A DNA stretch of 64,000 bases, taken from assembly GCA_029204225.1 (NCBI GenBank), contig CM055098.1, positions 17,101,775 to 17,165,774 on the forward strand. Reading direction: 5' to 3'. This document shows positions 46,000 to 58,447 of the stretch, piece by piece. The DNA is from Diphasiastrum complanatum (Eukaryota; Streptophyta; Lycopodiopsida; Lycopodiales; Lycopodiaceae). Numbering within the stretch: the stretch's first letter is position 1; each line of letters starts with the position of its first letter. The translations under genes were made by a program, and so were the position numbers. The notes under the pieces were generated by a model. It was given only the letters and a program-made list of their open reading frames with translations, was not told the DNA's origin and did no database searches.

Positions 46000-46739
46000 A
46001 GCTTAAGATATCCATGCATGTTTCAAGTTTGATGTGAAAATTTCTCTTAAAATCAAGATTTTGTGAGTGTAGATGCATCTCCTTGTCTATCTTTGTGATT
46101 TTAGGATCAAGAAGGGTCATAATCATTATGAATGGACCTGGTCTGGTAATGTACGGAATTCAGTGCTTAGACACGTGTGAGGTACAACCAAATTCGATGG
46201 TTTGGTTCTCCTCCAAGTTAGATCCAAAATCATGCTAGATAGCTTGTTAGAAAGTTAGAAAAGTCTAATTTTTGACGCAATTTGTTTCAAACCATTTGGA
46301 TGAGACAATCAAAAGCTATAGCCTTTTGAATGAGGGTAGGTAGGGCACCTAGATTTGTATGGACACTTTTGACTTGATCCATATCTTGCTTGTTTGATCC
46401 AAAAACTTGGAAAAAAGCTTGCCAATCTTGTCTATTTGAGATCTAGACAATTTTTTAAGGTCATAGCCACATAGTTTCATGCAATCCAATTGTATTTGAG
46501 TCATTTGTGGATTTTTTTGAGTGCTTTTGTGTACTTGAGTCAAGGTGACCCAAAATTTGTCCTTGCTCCATCTTGGGATGAGAGTTTGATCTAGTTTGAG
46601 AGAGATTGGTAGAGCTAATGAGATAGGTCTCACATCAAGTTGCAAGATCTCATATTGGAGTTGGTACTACACCTTTTAAGGACCATTATTGAGAGATAAA
46701 CAACACCTTTTGATCCATACAAAACATCTTTTTCACTTT

Positions 46740-47715
46740 TCATGGCTTCCCGAGGTTCCTTTCTATTGGAATCAAGAGAGAGATTGAACACCTCCAATTA
46801 TGCTATTTGGAAGGTGACATTTTGGTGCTCCAAGATGTGATGGAGATTGTGCTAGGACTTGAGGAGGAGCCTCAAGTGCTTCAAGAGGTCCAAAAGTACA
46901 AGAAGAGGGCAAGGATGGCCCTACATATCATCAAAATAAATGTTTCTAATGAAGTGTTGTGGGAGATTGGCTCATGCACCACATCCAAGGTGGCTTGGGA
47001 CACATTAAATTCCATCTATGAAAAGAACACATTGAAGGATGATGGACAGGTAAAATCTTACTTCAAGAATGAAAAGCCAAGAGTAAGGGGCAAAGATCAA
47101 CATTAACATTTCATGAAGGACAAGTCAAAGGAGGAGAGTGATGAGGAGTCATCACAAACATCAACAAGTTGCAAATCCAACAAGAAGTGCTTCCTTTTTG
47201 GTAAGAAGGGGCATTTTTCTTCTAATTGTTTCAAGAAGAAGGATGGTGATGTAGTAAAAAATGGGACTAGATGTGGTAATATCTTCAAGATTGATGCTAA
47301 TCCTTGTGGAAGTGTGCCCAAGAGGAGCTTGGATCATCTCAAGGAGGAGAAGGCAAGTGATCTACCTCATCCTATGTTCAAAGATGGTAAGGCTCATGAA
47401 GATGGTGCTTTGGCAAAAGTACATGGAGAGTTATTGCCAAGGAGGTCTACTTCTCATCAATTCCCTTATCTTGTTCATTTGGATGATTTCATTTCATCAA
47501 ATAGGAGCAAAGATGGTGCTATTTTATGTGACTTCTTACTTGACGACTTCAATTGGAGGCATCACTTATCAAAGGTGTTTGATATGAAGGTTGCAACAAT
47601 TGATACTTTGGAGATCTTTAGATACATATGCTTTGCCAATATTCCTTTGCATATAAGGAATAAGGTGGAAATGAAATCCTCTCTTTGCGTGGCACTGCCA
47701 CGCAAATTTTTTTTA
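46740..47715 (+). pseudogene. Copia-3 gag
   Basis: Begins MASRGSFLLESRERLNTSNY near 46741. After a frameshift it reads DVMEIVLGLEEEPQVLQEVQ, RARMALHIIKINVSNEVLWE and SKVAWDTLNSIYEKN, a copia gag (the DUF4219/UBN2 region). After a deletion and a stop comes the knuckle KCFLFGKKGHFSSNC, in which the second cysteine has become Phe. The frame then runs on through sequence I do not recognise to 47718. Similar to Copia-7 gag. Confidence 0.75.
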
Positions 47716-48080
47716 AACTAAAACTTGATATATGAGCGCCAAAATATGTTGGCGTGGCACAGCCACGCATGGAAGTGCCACGTACGGTTGTTATTTAACC
47801 AATTTTCATGTGACATGATTTTTTTGGGATTTGCCACGCGTGGCAAATCTCCGGAGAAAATTCCAGAGCAATGGATTTTTTTAATGCCACGCGTGGCAAA
47901 ATTTGTCAAAAATTTTTCCACGTGTGGCAATATTAAAACACAATACTTAGAAAAATTCTGCTTTGGAAACTTGTCACGCGTGGTAGTGCCACGCAATTGC
48001 CACAGACATTGCCACACGAGGGCTGTCGGGTCAAATCTGGTCCCCGTCTTATGTGCGTGGCAATGGGTGTGGCAATGGGC
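47684..48080. repeat. Palindrome-rich island built on GCCACGCGTGGC
   Basis: At least ten copies of G-C-C-A-C-R-Y-G or its complement occur in under 400 bases. Perfect palindromes include a 23-base one at 47684-47706, GCGTGGC-ACA-GCCACGC at 47752-47768, ATTTGCCACGCGTGGCAAAT at 47829-47848 and TGCCACGCGTGGCA at 47885-47898. A CCACGTGTGG near-palindrome lies at 47919. The cores contain the ACGCGT and CACGTG types bound by plant CAMTA and bHLH/bZIP proteins. No coding frame. Confidence 0.85.
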
Positions 48081-48149
48081 CTATATTTGTAGTTGTGAAG
48101 GTTCATAGTTCTTGGAGATGGATCTAAACATCAAGTGACGGTATTGGTT

Positions 48150-49183
48150 CACTGTGGCTCAACACCAATGGCGGAGACAGACGACTCAAAGACGTTCTGT
48201 TCGTGCCTACACTACAGCAAGACTTGCTTTCTGTGGCAAGAATAGCTGATGCAGAGATGCGTGTGATGTTTTCTGACGAAGCATGCAACGTAGTTGATGC
48301 CAGTACCAATACCCTGATCACTCAAGGCAGAAGGAAAGGTAATCTATATCACTTGAAGGTACGCCAACCTACAGATCAGGTGCATCAGACTCATGATGAT
48401 TCACCAGACACTCTGTGGCACAGGAGACTATGTCACATGAACTCAATGGCACTTTACCAACCAAGCCATCATGGAACGATAATAGGGGTCAGCATCTCGA
48501 ATGCAACTAGTTCGACCACCTGTGATGCATGTCTGAAGGGTAAGATGTCACGCACTCCATTTGTCAAAGACTCCTACAGAACGACCAAGATTCTAGAGTT
48601 AGTGCATTTTGACATCTGTGGGCCTTTCAATGTGATCTCAGTAGGAGGCTCAAAATACTACATAACCTTCATTGATGCTTATAGTAAATTTGCCAGAGTG
48701 TACTTCATTCAGAATAAATCAGAAGCACTTGATAAATTCACAAAATACATGAATTGGACAGAGATATGCACAGGCAACAAAGTGAGGCAGATCAGGACAG
48801 ATCGAGGTGGCAAATACATCTTGAATAGCTTCACTGACTTCTGCAATGATCGTGGCATCATTCACAAAAGGACTGTAGCATGCATACCGCAGCACAACGG
48901 TGTTGCAGAGAGGAAAAATAAGACCCTGATGGAAGCTGTTAGATGCATGATGGCCTACTCGAAGGCTCCAAAGGTACTGTGGCCTGAAGCAGTAGCTACA
49001 ACTGCATACATCCAGAACAAGATAGAAATTCAGGTGTCTCTCACACAACACTGCACGAATTATGGTGGGGTAGCAAGCCCAACCTGTCTCACATCAGAAT
49101 CTTTGGCTATGCAGCTTATGTACATATTCCTAATAAGCTTCGAAAGAAGCTTGATGAGAAAGCTGAATAGGGATTTCTGGTAG
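48150..49183 (+). pseudogene. Copia-4 protease end and integrase
   Basis: The pre-integrase region reads GNLYHLKVRQ and DTLWHRRLCHMNSMALYQ (H-x-x-x-x-H), then CDACLKGKMSRTPF (C-x-x-C). The integrase core is ELVHFDICGPFNVISVGGSK (first D), FIDAYSKFARVYF, RQIRTDRGGKYILNSFTDFC (second D region), and CIPQHNGVAERKNKTLMEAV (E). It decays after about 49030. Confidence 0.87.
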
Positions 49184-49654
49184 GTTATGACAACAATTCG
49201 TCATACTACAGAGTCTACATGCCAGACACGAACACTGTGAAGATAGTGAGAGATGTCAGATTTGAAAGTAGGACAATGTCCAATGATGATTCCGTCGGCT
49301 ATGAAGTTTTGGAGAGATAGTACTATAATCTGCCACCAGTAACAGAGGGAGCAGAAGATGAACACGAAAACGAAGATTTTTGAGTCACTTCACATTCGAG
49401 TGACGAATCAGAAGACGAAAGATTCGAGAGACAGCCTACTGCTACAGTACCTATAAACCAAGATGGTTCCGGACCTAGCAGAGCAGACAAAGGCAAAGGC
49501 ATTGTTGTCCCAGGAGGATCTCCTAAAAGGTCAACAAGGCCACAAAGAGCGCCAACAAGATATGTGCCAAGCAGCTCTGCTTTTACATCAGAAGAGTTCT
49601 GTGGATTCAGTGGCGAACTACAAACTTTTGAGGAAGCAATTGAATGTCCAGAGA

Positions 49655-50500
49655 AGGACAAATGGATCTAAGACATGAATGAAGAGTCGATGGAATCCAT
49701 GAGGAAGAACCAGGTATGGATGTTGTAGCCAATACCACATAAGCGCAAGACTGTCAAATGCAAATGGGTTTTCAAGCTCAAGTATGGACCATATGAGAAT
49801 GTCTCGAAATACAAGGCAAGACTGGTAGTGAAGAGATTTTCTCAGAGATATGGTATTGACTACTCTGAAACCTTCTCTTCTGTCGTCAAACATTCGTCCC
49901 TACGATTGTTATTTGCATATGCAGCTGCTTATGACCTCAGGATCCACATTGTGGACGAGAAGACAGCCTTTTTGCATAGTGAGTTAGACGAAGAGGTCTA
50001 CATGGATCAACCCCCAAGATACGTCTCGAATTCACTTCTTGATTACGCATGCAGAGTGCATAGGAGTATCTATGGCCTGAAACAGTCAACTCGACAATGG
50101 TAAAAAAGAAGGATCAAGTCCTAAAATCATTAGGATTCAAGCCACTGATGGCTGATTCCAATGTGTATGTGAGAATCACAGATGGGCAGATCATTATTGT
50201 GGCTGTATATGTGGATGACACTCTGATACTCTGTAAGAGTGAGAAGCTGATTGCTGAAGTAAAGAAAGACATCTCGAAATATTTCAAGATTGTGGATCTG
50301 GGAGAAGCCAGGTGTTACCTTGGCTTGCAAATTGACAGGGACTATGAGGGAGGTAAGTTGTACCTTCATCAGTCCAGATACACCCAGAAAATCCTAGAGG
50401 ATTTTGGGATGTTGAATTGCAAAGGAGCGAATATTCCAATGCTCGCAAGAACGGTGCTAACGAACGATGATTGTCCGAGGACTGAAGAAGAGAGAGAATA
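49655..50500 (+). pseudogene. Copia-4 reverse transcriptase
   Basis: Reads CKWVFKLKYGPYENVSKYKA, IDYSETFSSVVKHSSLRLLF, IHIVDEKTAFLHSELDEEVY and RSIYGLKQSTRQW, then a stop. It continues in the next frame with DSNVYVRITDGQIIIVAVYV, with the catalytic YVDDTLIL, DLGEARCYLGLQIDRDY and KLYLHQSRYTQKILEDFGM. One stop and a frameshift at 50100 break it. Confidence 0.88.
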
Positions 50501-51230
50501 AATGCAGCTCACACCTTACAGGAAGCTGATAGGTTCGCTGATGTACTTTCAGACAACACACGCCCTGACATTGCTTATGCAGTGTTCAGGATAAGCCAAT
50601 TCTACACAAATCTAGGCTCGACACATTGGAAGATTGCAAAATGAATTTTGTAATATCTTCCATTAATAAGAGATTATGGCTTGTGTTATTGTCATGATAC
50701 AGAGTTCAAGATGATTTCCTATAGTGATGCTAGCTAGGCATCCCTCAAGGACGATTGTAAAAGCGTCTCAGGAGGATGCACCATCGCATCAGAAGCGGCG
50801 ATTCTCTAGGTCAGCAAGAAGCAAACCATTGTGGCTCAGTCATCCTGCGAAGCAGAGTACATTGCATCAGCAAAGATGGCCAACGAGATAATTTGGCTCA
50901 AACATTTTCTGGACGAATTGGGCGAAACAACGAACGAACCTCTGGTTTTGCAGATGGACAACACATCTGACGAAAGACCCAGTGTTTCACTCAAGGACGA
51001 AACACATTGCGATCAAGTACCACTTGATTAGGGATCTGATTGAGAAGAAGATGTTGCAGACCAACTTCATTGGAACGAAAGACATGGTTGCTGACATTTT
51101 CACAAAGGTCGTAGACAAAGGTCTATTCGAGAGACAGAGGGGCAGCAGCCTTGGAATCGTCAAGCTATCATGCTTTGAGAGGGAGCTGAAGAAACAGAAC
51201 GTTTCTATTACCAAAGCTTTGCTAGCTTTC
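50500..51230 (+). pseudogene. Copia-4 RNase H
   Basis: Broken frames read QLTPYRKLIGSLMYFQ, then AQSSCEAEYIASAKMANEII (catalytic E), then SRTKHIAIKYHLIRDLIEKK and IGTKDMVADIFTKVVDKGLF. These are the standard copia RNase H ending. Confidence 0.85.
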
Positions 51231-51248
51231 AGCCCTCACTCTAACGAA

Positions 51249-51362
51249 AATGTTCGCGAACATGAAAGTGAAAAGACATGAAGCGAAAATGTTCGCGAAC
51301 ATCCTGACGTCAGACGACGCGAAAGTCAAAAGGCACAAAACGACATGAAAATCGTCGCGACG
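51249..51362. repeat. CpG-centred palindrome cluster downstream of Copia-4 pol
   Basis: ATGTTCGCGAACAT occurs at 51250-51263 and exactly again at 51289-51302, each preceded by CGAAA. TGACGTCA (bZIP/TGA type) lies at 51305-51312 and CGTCGCGACG at 51353-51362. The position between RNase H and the likely PPT suggests a regulatory block of the element. Confidence 0.8.
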
Positions 51363-54059
51363 TCTTTTTCAATCCTCACGCTCCAAAAAGGATCAACAAG
51401 ATCATGCAAGTACCAAGAATTACAGATATCTGATCTGATATCATGACATCAGCAGATACACTCTAGGTCGTGGCTAATCTGCCACTCTTGTTATTTTGTG
51501 ATTAGTTGTAGATGTTTAATCACTCTAATCTAGAAGTTACACGACGTGATTATATACCTTCTGGTTGATGCATGGTATAACAAGTCTAATGCTAGCAAGC
51601 AAGACAGACAGAATACAGAATCGAAGTCCATCGGCGTGCGAGACAAGTTTTTTTGTAAGAAAGATCCACAGAGATCCAAGAAGTCCGCTAGTAAGTGAGA
51701 CATACTCGTGGGAGAGCGCCGCTTTTCTCATGCCAACGCGACGTGTGGGTCTGTCATACAACGCACAAAAAATGAGAAGATCAATAGATGATATTGTAGC
51801 CATTACGCACATATCACTCTTATCTTGTCTGATCTTGAATGAATTGCTGTCCGCCATCGTTTGTGTATCTCATTCACTTATTTTATCAATTCTGCACACT
51901 TGTCGAATTTTGTCGAATGCTATGTTAATCAAAACGTAGATCAGCAGTGTCTGTCTACATGTGGAGGATTGTAGGAATGATACAGCTGGCAGTGACCAGC
52001 AATCATATCTGAAATCCATCTAAATTGTTTTTCGTGTCTCCGATTGTCATAAGACAGGCTTCAACCTAGGACTGTTTTGACAACAATAAAAAATACCCAT
52101 GTCGCACAACAAGGTGAATCATCATCTCAGCAACCGACAAATGTTCTCGAAGGTCTGCTTGACATCAACAACAAGAGCCTGATCGTTATATCTCTTAGGC
52201 GTTCATTAGTTATGATGAAATTGCTTCAGTAGCAGAAGCATCGTGATACACTGAATTTATAATGGTCAATTTTATTGACAATTCTGTCAGAAAATCGGTG
52301 GTTTTGCTAATTGATGTAGTACTTGGTGGCGATGTTATTTATTTATGCTATTATTTGCCATGGTACTGTGTCGAGTTACTGGATTATGTTGGCAAGGCTT
52401 ATTTGAGGCCCAGTTCTAAGGTCAAGATATTACATATATGGCATTGGCTATGAGCATTTTTATTGCTGAAGGCCTGTATGTATAATCGAAAGCACTTTTC
52501 AACTTGCCTATACTTGGTGCTAACTTTATTCGTGAAGCTTAAATGATATGTTTATTAGGCATTCTCAGTTGTAAGTGGTTCTAAGCCTAATCATTTGCGC
52601 AAGGTCCATCTATCATTTTGAGTGGAGGCTATTCATTTTGTGGAAGAGGCCCTGGAGACTTTCTACGTGTTCGAGCCCTAAGTCACCAAACTCGAAGCCT
52701 TTAATTTATGTGCGTTCCATTCTCTCAGTCTCTACGAGGTTGTCGAGCCACTTGTCACTCAGATATCAGTGCATTTTCTTCGAGCCTGCAGGCAGTTATA
52801 ACACCCTCGTGAAGTATCATCGAAGCACCATCGACTCAGATCTATTCGGGCATCTAGTCACCAGGTAGTTATCAGCGATGCACGTTTCTGGCTCAGTCAG
52901 CCATCACCTCTTGCAGATTGATACATGGGCAACACGACTCTCCATATCTCTTGTTCTCAGAGGCAGTTTATAGTCAGTTTCTAGATTTGGTCATCTTTTT
53001 ATCCATTCGAACCAACGTTCGTGTCGGACTATCGAGCAGCCAGTGGTCTACATTCTCTTTCTTCGAAGCTTGGTTTTCTTCACGCCAGCCATGCATGTTT
53101 TGGCTATTGGATAGTTACGCATGACAACAGTGCAGCCTGTTTGTCTCAAGCAGTTTATTCGTTGACATTTGAAGGGCTTTTAGCACATCTATTTGTTCCT
53201 TCTCGACGCTTTCATCGGCATTCAGACTAGTCAACAAGTTATCAGTAGCATACGTATAGGCATTTGTCAGTATACTCTAAGCATATTTACTCAGGAATCC
53301 ATTCAAATATTTCTTTCTAACTGCTACTGAATACCTGTCAACAGGGGATTGGCCTGACGGTTTTTTTCTTACACTTGTCAGCCAGGCATTCCCTTCCTTA
53401 CATGCAGTAGTTACTCTTCTCTCTCAACTCTTCGAGTGTTGCAGAGGCCATATGTTGGAGACCATCAGTCTTTGAGATTCATTCGTTGTTCTGTATGGTA
53501 GTAAGCACGAGTAGAGCACTTGCCGTCTTTTACTCTGTCTGTGCTATTATTGCATAATAAAATATAGTCTACTGTCTTTAGTCGGCTTGAATCAATGCAG
53601 GGATTCGTCGGCTTTAATGCATGTAGGCTGTATCTACAGAGGAATTTGAAGAAGTGTGTGACAGACACTTTTTGCTTTTCAAGAATGTTATATTGCATTT
53701 CTAATGTATGTGGAATGAATCACGCCACCTGATATTATTGTGTATTTTGATTGATCCTAGGAAAAGCATGGTGATTCTGCAGAATGATGGATTCTATGCC
53801 CTGCATAGATTTATAATTAGAACTGAACCCAGTAATTATTTGAATTATGCTGTGTTTGGAACTTCTTTATCAGAATAAGTGAGTAGCAAGTTTATGAAGA
53901 CTGTTGAGCGTCAACATAGCCCATTGTAATCATTCTCTTGCAACAATCATTGGCCTTGTGGCATTATTGTTTTGGCTAAGTCAAGATCTGAACTATGCAG
54001 CATGTGATCTTAACACTGTGGTGATGTCTAATAAGTAAAGATTGAAATTTGAAGAAGTG
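51363..54059. other. Copia-4 3' region and sequence without recognisable genes
   Basis: CATGTGGAGGAT followed by TGTAGGAATGATAC at about 51968-51985 looks like a PPT and the start of a 3' LTR, but I do not see the matching 5' LTR. The rest has many TTCGA words (52660-53420) and no coding frame I recognise. Confidence 0.4.
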
Positions 54060-55640
54060 CGTGTCAAACCTCGAGATAGGAGATGCTCATCAAATGGCTG
54101 TACCAAGCACGTGGTGCTTGCTTCAATCCATATAAGGCTTTATTTAGTTTGCATACTTTTTCTTCCATGCCATGTACCACAAAGCCACTAGGTTGCTCCA
54201 TGTACACTTTTTCTTCAAGCTTACCATTCAAAAACACGGACTTTATGCCCATCTGGTGTAGATTCCATCCAAATAGTGCCGCCAAAGCAATCACCATGCG
54301 AAGTGTATTCCATTTAGCCACAGGAGCGAAGGTCTCTTCATAGTCAATGCCCTTTCTTTGCGCATAACCCTTCACTACAAGCCTTGCTTTGTGTTTTGCA
54401 ATAGTTCCATCAACATTGTACTTTGTCCTGTATACCCATTTGTTGCCAATAGGTCTTTTGCCCTTTGGAAGGTCCACTATCTCCCAAGTGTCATGGTGTT
54501 TGATGGAATCAATCTCCTCCTACATTGCTTTTTGCCATATCTCCTGATTTTTGGCCTCCTAAAAGCAAGAGGGTTCAATAGATGAAATAATATCACTCAT
54601 AAGTGCAAGATTTACTTGAAACCTAACAGGTTCCTTTCTCTCTCTTGTGGAATGCCATAACTCTCCCTCCTTACTAGATTCGGCAATTTCCCCTTCCTTG
54701 TCACTCATGAGTTTAGTGTACCATTTAGGTAACTTATGTTGAGGTGAACCACTGCGAGGTGAATAGAAATCCCATAGTGCATCTTGGTCATTCATTTTGT
54801 CACCTGCAACCTCAGTCTTTTCCGATCCAATAGATTTGTTTCTCACTCTCCATCTCGTTTCTATGGTGGGAGGAGTACCACATCCCTCATCATCATCATG
54901 ATGATCTTCTTGTGGTGGTAGAACTACTTCATCCTTTTTGAGAAGCTTGGATAGCTCATCATTATCCTTTTCTTCATCTCCAAATCTATGGATTTCATCA
55001 AATAACACATCATGGCTTATGTGCACACGCAGCCCATTTGGATCATAACATCTATATCCCTTGGTTTGTTCATCATAACCTATAAAAATGCACTTCAAGG
55101 CCTTTACCTGCATTTTGGCTCTCTCGCTCTTAGATATGTGAACATACACTCAGCATCCAAATACTCGCAACCCATCCATCTTAGGCTTCTTACCACTGAA
55201 TGCCTCCTCGGGTGTGCGATTTTGTACAACAACTGTAGGGCTTCTATTTTGCAAGAACACAACAGTCTTGACATCTTCACCCCATACAGTAACTCCATAT
55301 GTGTCATCATTGCCTTGGCTGCTTCGACAATGATACGATTCTTTCTTTCAGTTATCCCATTTTGTTGAGGTGTATCAACCTGTGCAAACTCCTATTTAAT
55401 GCCATGCTCCTTGCAAAAGTCAATAAAAGTTATGGAATGATACTCACCACAAAGATCTGACCTAAGTATCTTGATTTTAGCACCCGACTGATTTTCCACC
55501 AATGCTTTGAAGCTTTTGAAGCTGCATCCAAATGTGCTAGACTTCTGCTTAATGGTGTAGATCCAGGTCTTTCGTGAGTAATCATCAATGAAGGTTAGAA
55601 AAATGCTCCACCAATAGAGATTACCTTCATTGGCCCACAT
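54060..55640 (-). pseudogene. Copia-5 integrase core, linker and RT N-terminal half
   Basis: Minus-strand frames read LTFIDDYSRKTWIYTIKQKS, KILRSDLCGEYHSITFIDFC and DTPQQNGITERKNRIIVEAA. The capsid-like linker shows CIFIGYDEQTKGYRCYDPNG, and a long acidic stretch (HDDDEGC) follows. RT shows PIGNKWVYRTKYNVDGTIAK, GIDYEETFAPVAKWNTLRMV, GIKSVFLNGKLEEKVYMEQP and ALYGLKQAPRAWYSHL. Frameshifts separate the pieces. Confidence 0.86.
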
Positions 55641-57151
55641 AGGTCAGAGTGTATCAACTCAAGCACTTGTTTTGCCCTTGTTGCTCCTTCTTTGTTGAAC
55701 TTCATTTGATGTAACTTGCCTAGCACGCACTCCTGGCAAATGGACTCTTCTTCGTCATCCAAGCTAGGTAGACCTGTTACCATCTTGAGCTTACGAAGTA
55801 GCCTCAAGCTCTTGAAGTTCAAATTTCCCATACGTCTATGCCATAAATCACTTTGTGATATAGATGTTGATGCTAATGCATTGCACTTCATAACAACAGC
55901 ATTTAACTTGTACAAACCACAAGTTATATCTCTAAAGCCATCATCAATCACCTTGAAACTCTGTTTCACATCCTTGACCTGGCATTTCTTGTTGTTGAAC
56001 TCTACCTTCAACTTATGATCTATCATTGTACCAACATATAATAGACTCTTCTGAAGACCAGGAACATACAACACATTTTCAATTACCTTCATATGTCCAT
56101 CAGAAAATTGAATAGGCACTGCACCAACTCCATGAATTTGGCACTCATCGTCATTCGCTTGCGCAACTCTATCTCCATCGTCAGTAAGCTTAAACCATGA
56201 TTTGTAGCCAGTCATGTGTCTCGTTGCTCCTGAGTCCACGTACCAATGCGTGTGATCAATGGAATGTTGCGATGCTAATTCTGTCGCAAATGTCGTGCTT
56301 TGATCTTCGTTATCGCTATCATTCTCTTCCTCGACAAGATTGGTCAACTGCTTCACTTTGGCCCTCTTAATGTCCGCCTTCTTTTTGTGACAATCTCTTG
56401 CCCAATGTCCAGGCTTTTGGCAATAGAAACAATTTTCTTTTTTCTTCTTGCTTGATGTGAATCCTTGATTGTCATCCTCCACATTCAATTTCTTGGGTTG
56501 CTTCTTATATTTATGCTTTCCTTTGGCCAACCTTGCTTGCTCTCTTGATGAGGGTAGTTGAGTTTTTACCACTTCACACCTTTGTTCCTCTTGTAATATG
56601 ATGTCGTGAAGATTTTCAAATGTTGATAGCCTCTCCCTCGAAGCAATGCCACTTGCAAACATTTGTAAATTTTTGGATAAGCCATTCATAGCTGTGTGAA
56701 CTAGCTCAACATCCCTTATTGGCTCTCCAATAGCTGTCAACTGGTCTCTTAACTCCTTTATTCGCGTAAAATAGGACCCTACGCCCTCATTCTCCTCCAT
56801 GCAAACACTTATGAGTTTAGTTCTCAAAAACATCATTCGAGAGGGGTTCGCCATTTGAAACTATGTCTTGAGTGCATCCCAAGCACCTCTTGCTGATACA
56901 ACTTCACTAATGTGGGCAATGACATGATCCTTCATTGACAAATTTATCAAGGATAAGGCCTTCTGTGCCCTTTTGCCAAATGCACGGATATCGGCTGGAG
57001 TTGTAGTTGGCCGTTGTTCCACTCTAGTGACGATGTCCCACAACTCCTTTTCCATAAAAATACTTTTTATTTTGAATTTCCAAATGCTATAATTGGATAC
57101 CCCGTCCAATTTGCTAGCTTCTCCAAGCACGGATTTTCCTAATCCTGCCAT
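55595..57151 (-). pseudogene. Copia-5 gag, protease and start of integrase
   Basis: From ATG at 57149-57151 (MAGLGKSVLGEASKLDGVSN, then NYSIWKFKIKSIFMEKELWD) the frame is open except for one TAG just upstream of 56854 (ALKT-stop-FQMAN). Gag motifs are RTKLISVCMEENEGVGSYFT and HTAMNGLSKNLQMFASGIAS, then the knuckle CFYCQKPGHWARDC. Protease shows HWYVDSGATRHMTGYKSWF. Pre-integrase shows DLWHRRMGNLNFKSLRLLRK and CQECVLGKLHQMKF. The integrase opens ELIHSDLCGPMKVISIGGA, and a frameshift follows near 55620. About 510 codons with one stop make it a young relic. Confidence 0.88.
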
Positions 57152-57159
57152 TTCGTCAA

Positions 57160-58430
57160 TAATTGCTCCTATAGCGCCTTAATGAGGCCCAATGACAAGC
57201 TTATAGAGCAATTTGAACTTTTAAAAGTCAACTTTAAAGTCTGACCAAAAAAAGTTTCAGGCCCTCTCGCTGCTCAATTTGGCCTAGCGCACCAAATTCG
57301 GTGGAATTTTAACGCTCCAATGCGGGATCGGCAACTACCTTGTCCCTAGAATGGTGTGATTTGCCTCTTGACGCGCTTTCTCCCCGCGATACGACAATCA
57401 CTCTGTCTGGGAGAAGTTGTACTTGTAGTGTACAATCCTTTTCTACCTTTATTTGGAGACTTTTCACTTTTGGACGGCCTTAAACGGAGCTTTAGACCAA
57501 AAGTTATGGGCTCTTGAAGAAAACACACTATTTCTTCACTTTGAAGCACATCACTTCTTCAAACGAATTTGCACTTAAGGGTCCCTCTCAACTTGAAATT
57601 TTTTAATGAAATTGAAGGTTGATTTGGTCTTCAACTTTTCAGGGCCCTTTTCAAAAAATTCTTTTCAAGCCTATCCCATGATGGTTCTACATCCGATGGT
57701 TCCCGTTCTTACAATCTATACCATCGATTTCATGAGTTGCGATCCAACTGTTGGAGATTACTGTGTGCACTGGACCGGAGAATTCAACACAAAACAAACT
57801 TAGGAACACCAATGTTCCAGCCGCCCTCCACACGCTCCTTTCTCTGCTATGCTTTCTCCATACCTTACAAGGGTTTTACTGGCTGCCCTCAAGAATATGC
57901 TCTTGCTCTCTCTCTGGCGCGCGGCCATCCACGACTTATTAAAAGCTGATTCTCCTTATCAGGGCGCCTAGTACTATAGCTTTACAACTCTGAAAATTGT
58001 TGTCTATAGAGAAAGATCCATATTTTATCAATTAAAACCCTAGTTGTATGAAGGACGAAGCTTTCTTGAGCTTTACTCAATCTTTTTGTGAGATTGTACT
58101 TGCAGCTCTTACCACACAGAGGTCGCCCCTCTGCTACTCAAGCTAGGATTGTTAGATTGCCAATTGGTGAGAAATTGATTGAGTACGAAGTGATAATGCT
58201 CCAAAACCTACTCTTCAAAAGAGGCTTACAATTTTGCACTCCTAATCCTTCTGCTCACGGCCAATCCAAGTGCCCTCTGATACTATAAATCAGTTTCTAC
58301 TACAAACCAATTTAGCAGTCTGTATGCTTGAATCAGTATCCCGAGACAGTTTGCTTGCTCAACCAACTGTTAGATAGTTCTTCGAATTCTCCAAGAATCC
58401 GATTTCCAGCTAACATAAAACAGCTCCTCT
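57160..58430. other. Stretch between Copia-5 gag and PBS, no gene recognised
   Basis: About 1.27 kb without a recognised frame. On the minus strand, TAGTATCAGAGGGC (complement of about 58272-58285) is a second PBS-like sequence, hinting at two overlapping elements. Confidence 0.4.
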
Positions 58431-58447
58431 CCCAGGCTTTGATACCA

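Larger units (their letters stand above)
48110..51240 (+). mobile_element. Copia-4: integrase - RT - RNase H part of a Ty1/copia element
   Basis: Nearly complete pol, on the plus strand, in several frames. It lacks gag and a 5' LTR here and opens inside the protease (RLKDVLFVPTLQQDLLSVAR). Its coding style (codons, Ile/Thr-rich integrase) differs from Copia-3 and Copia-7, so it is a separate lineage. Confidence 0.85.
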
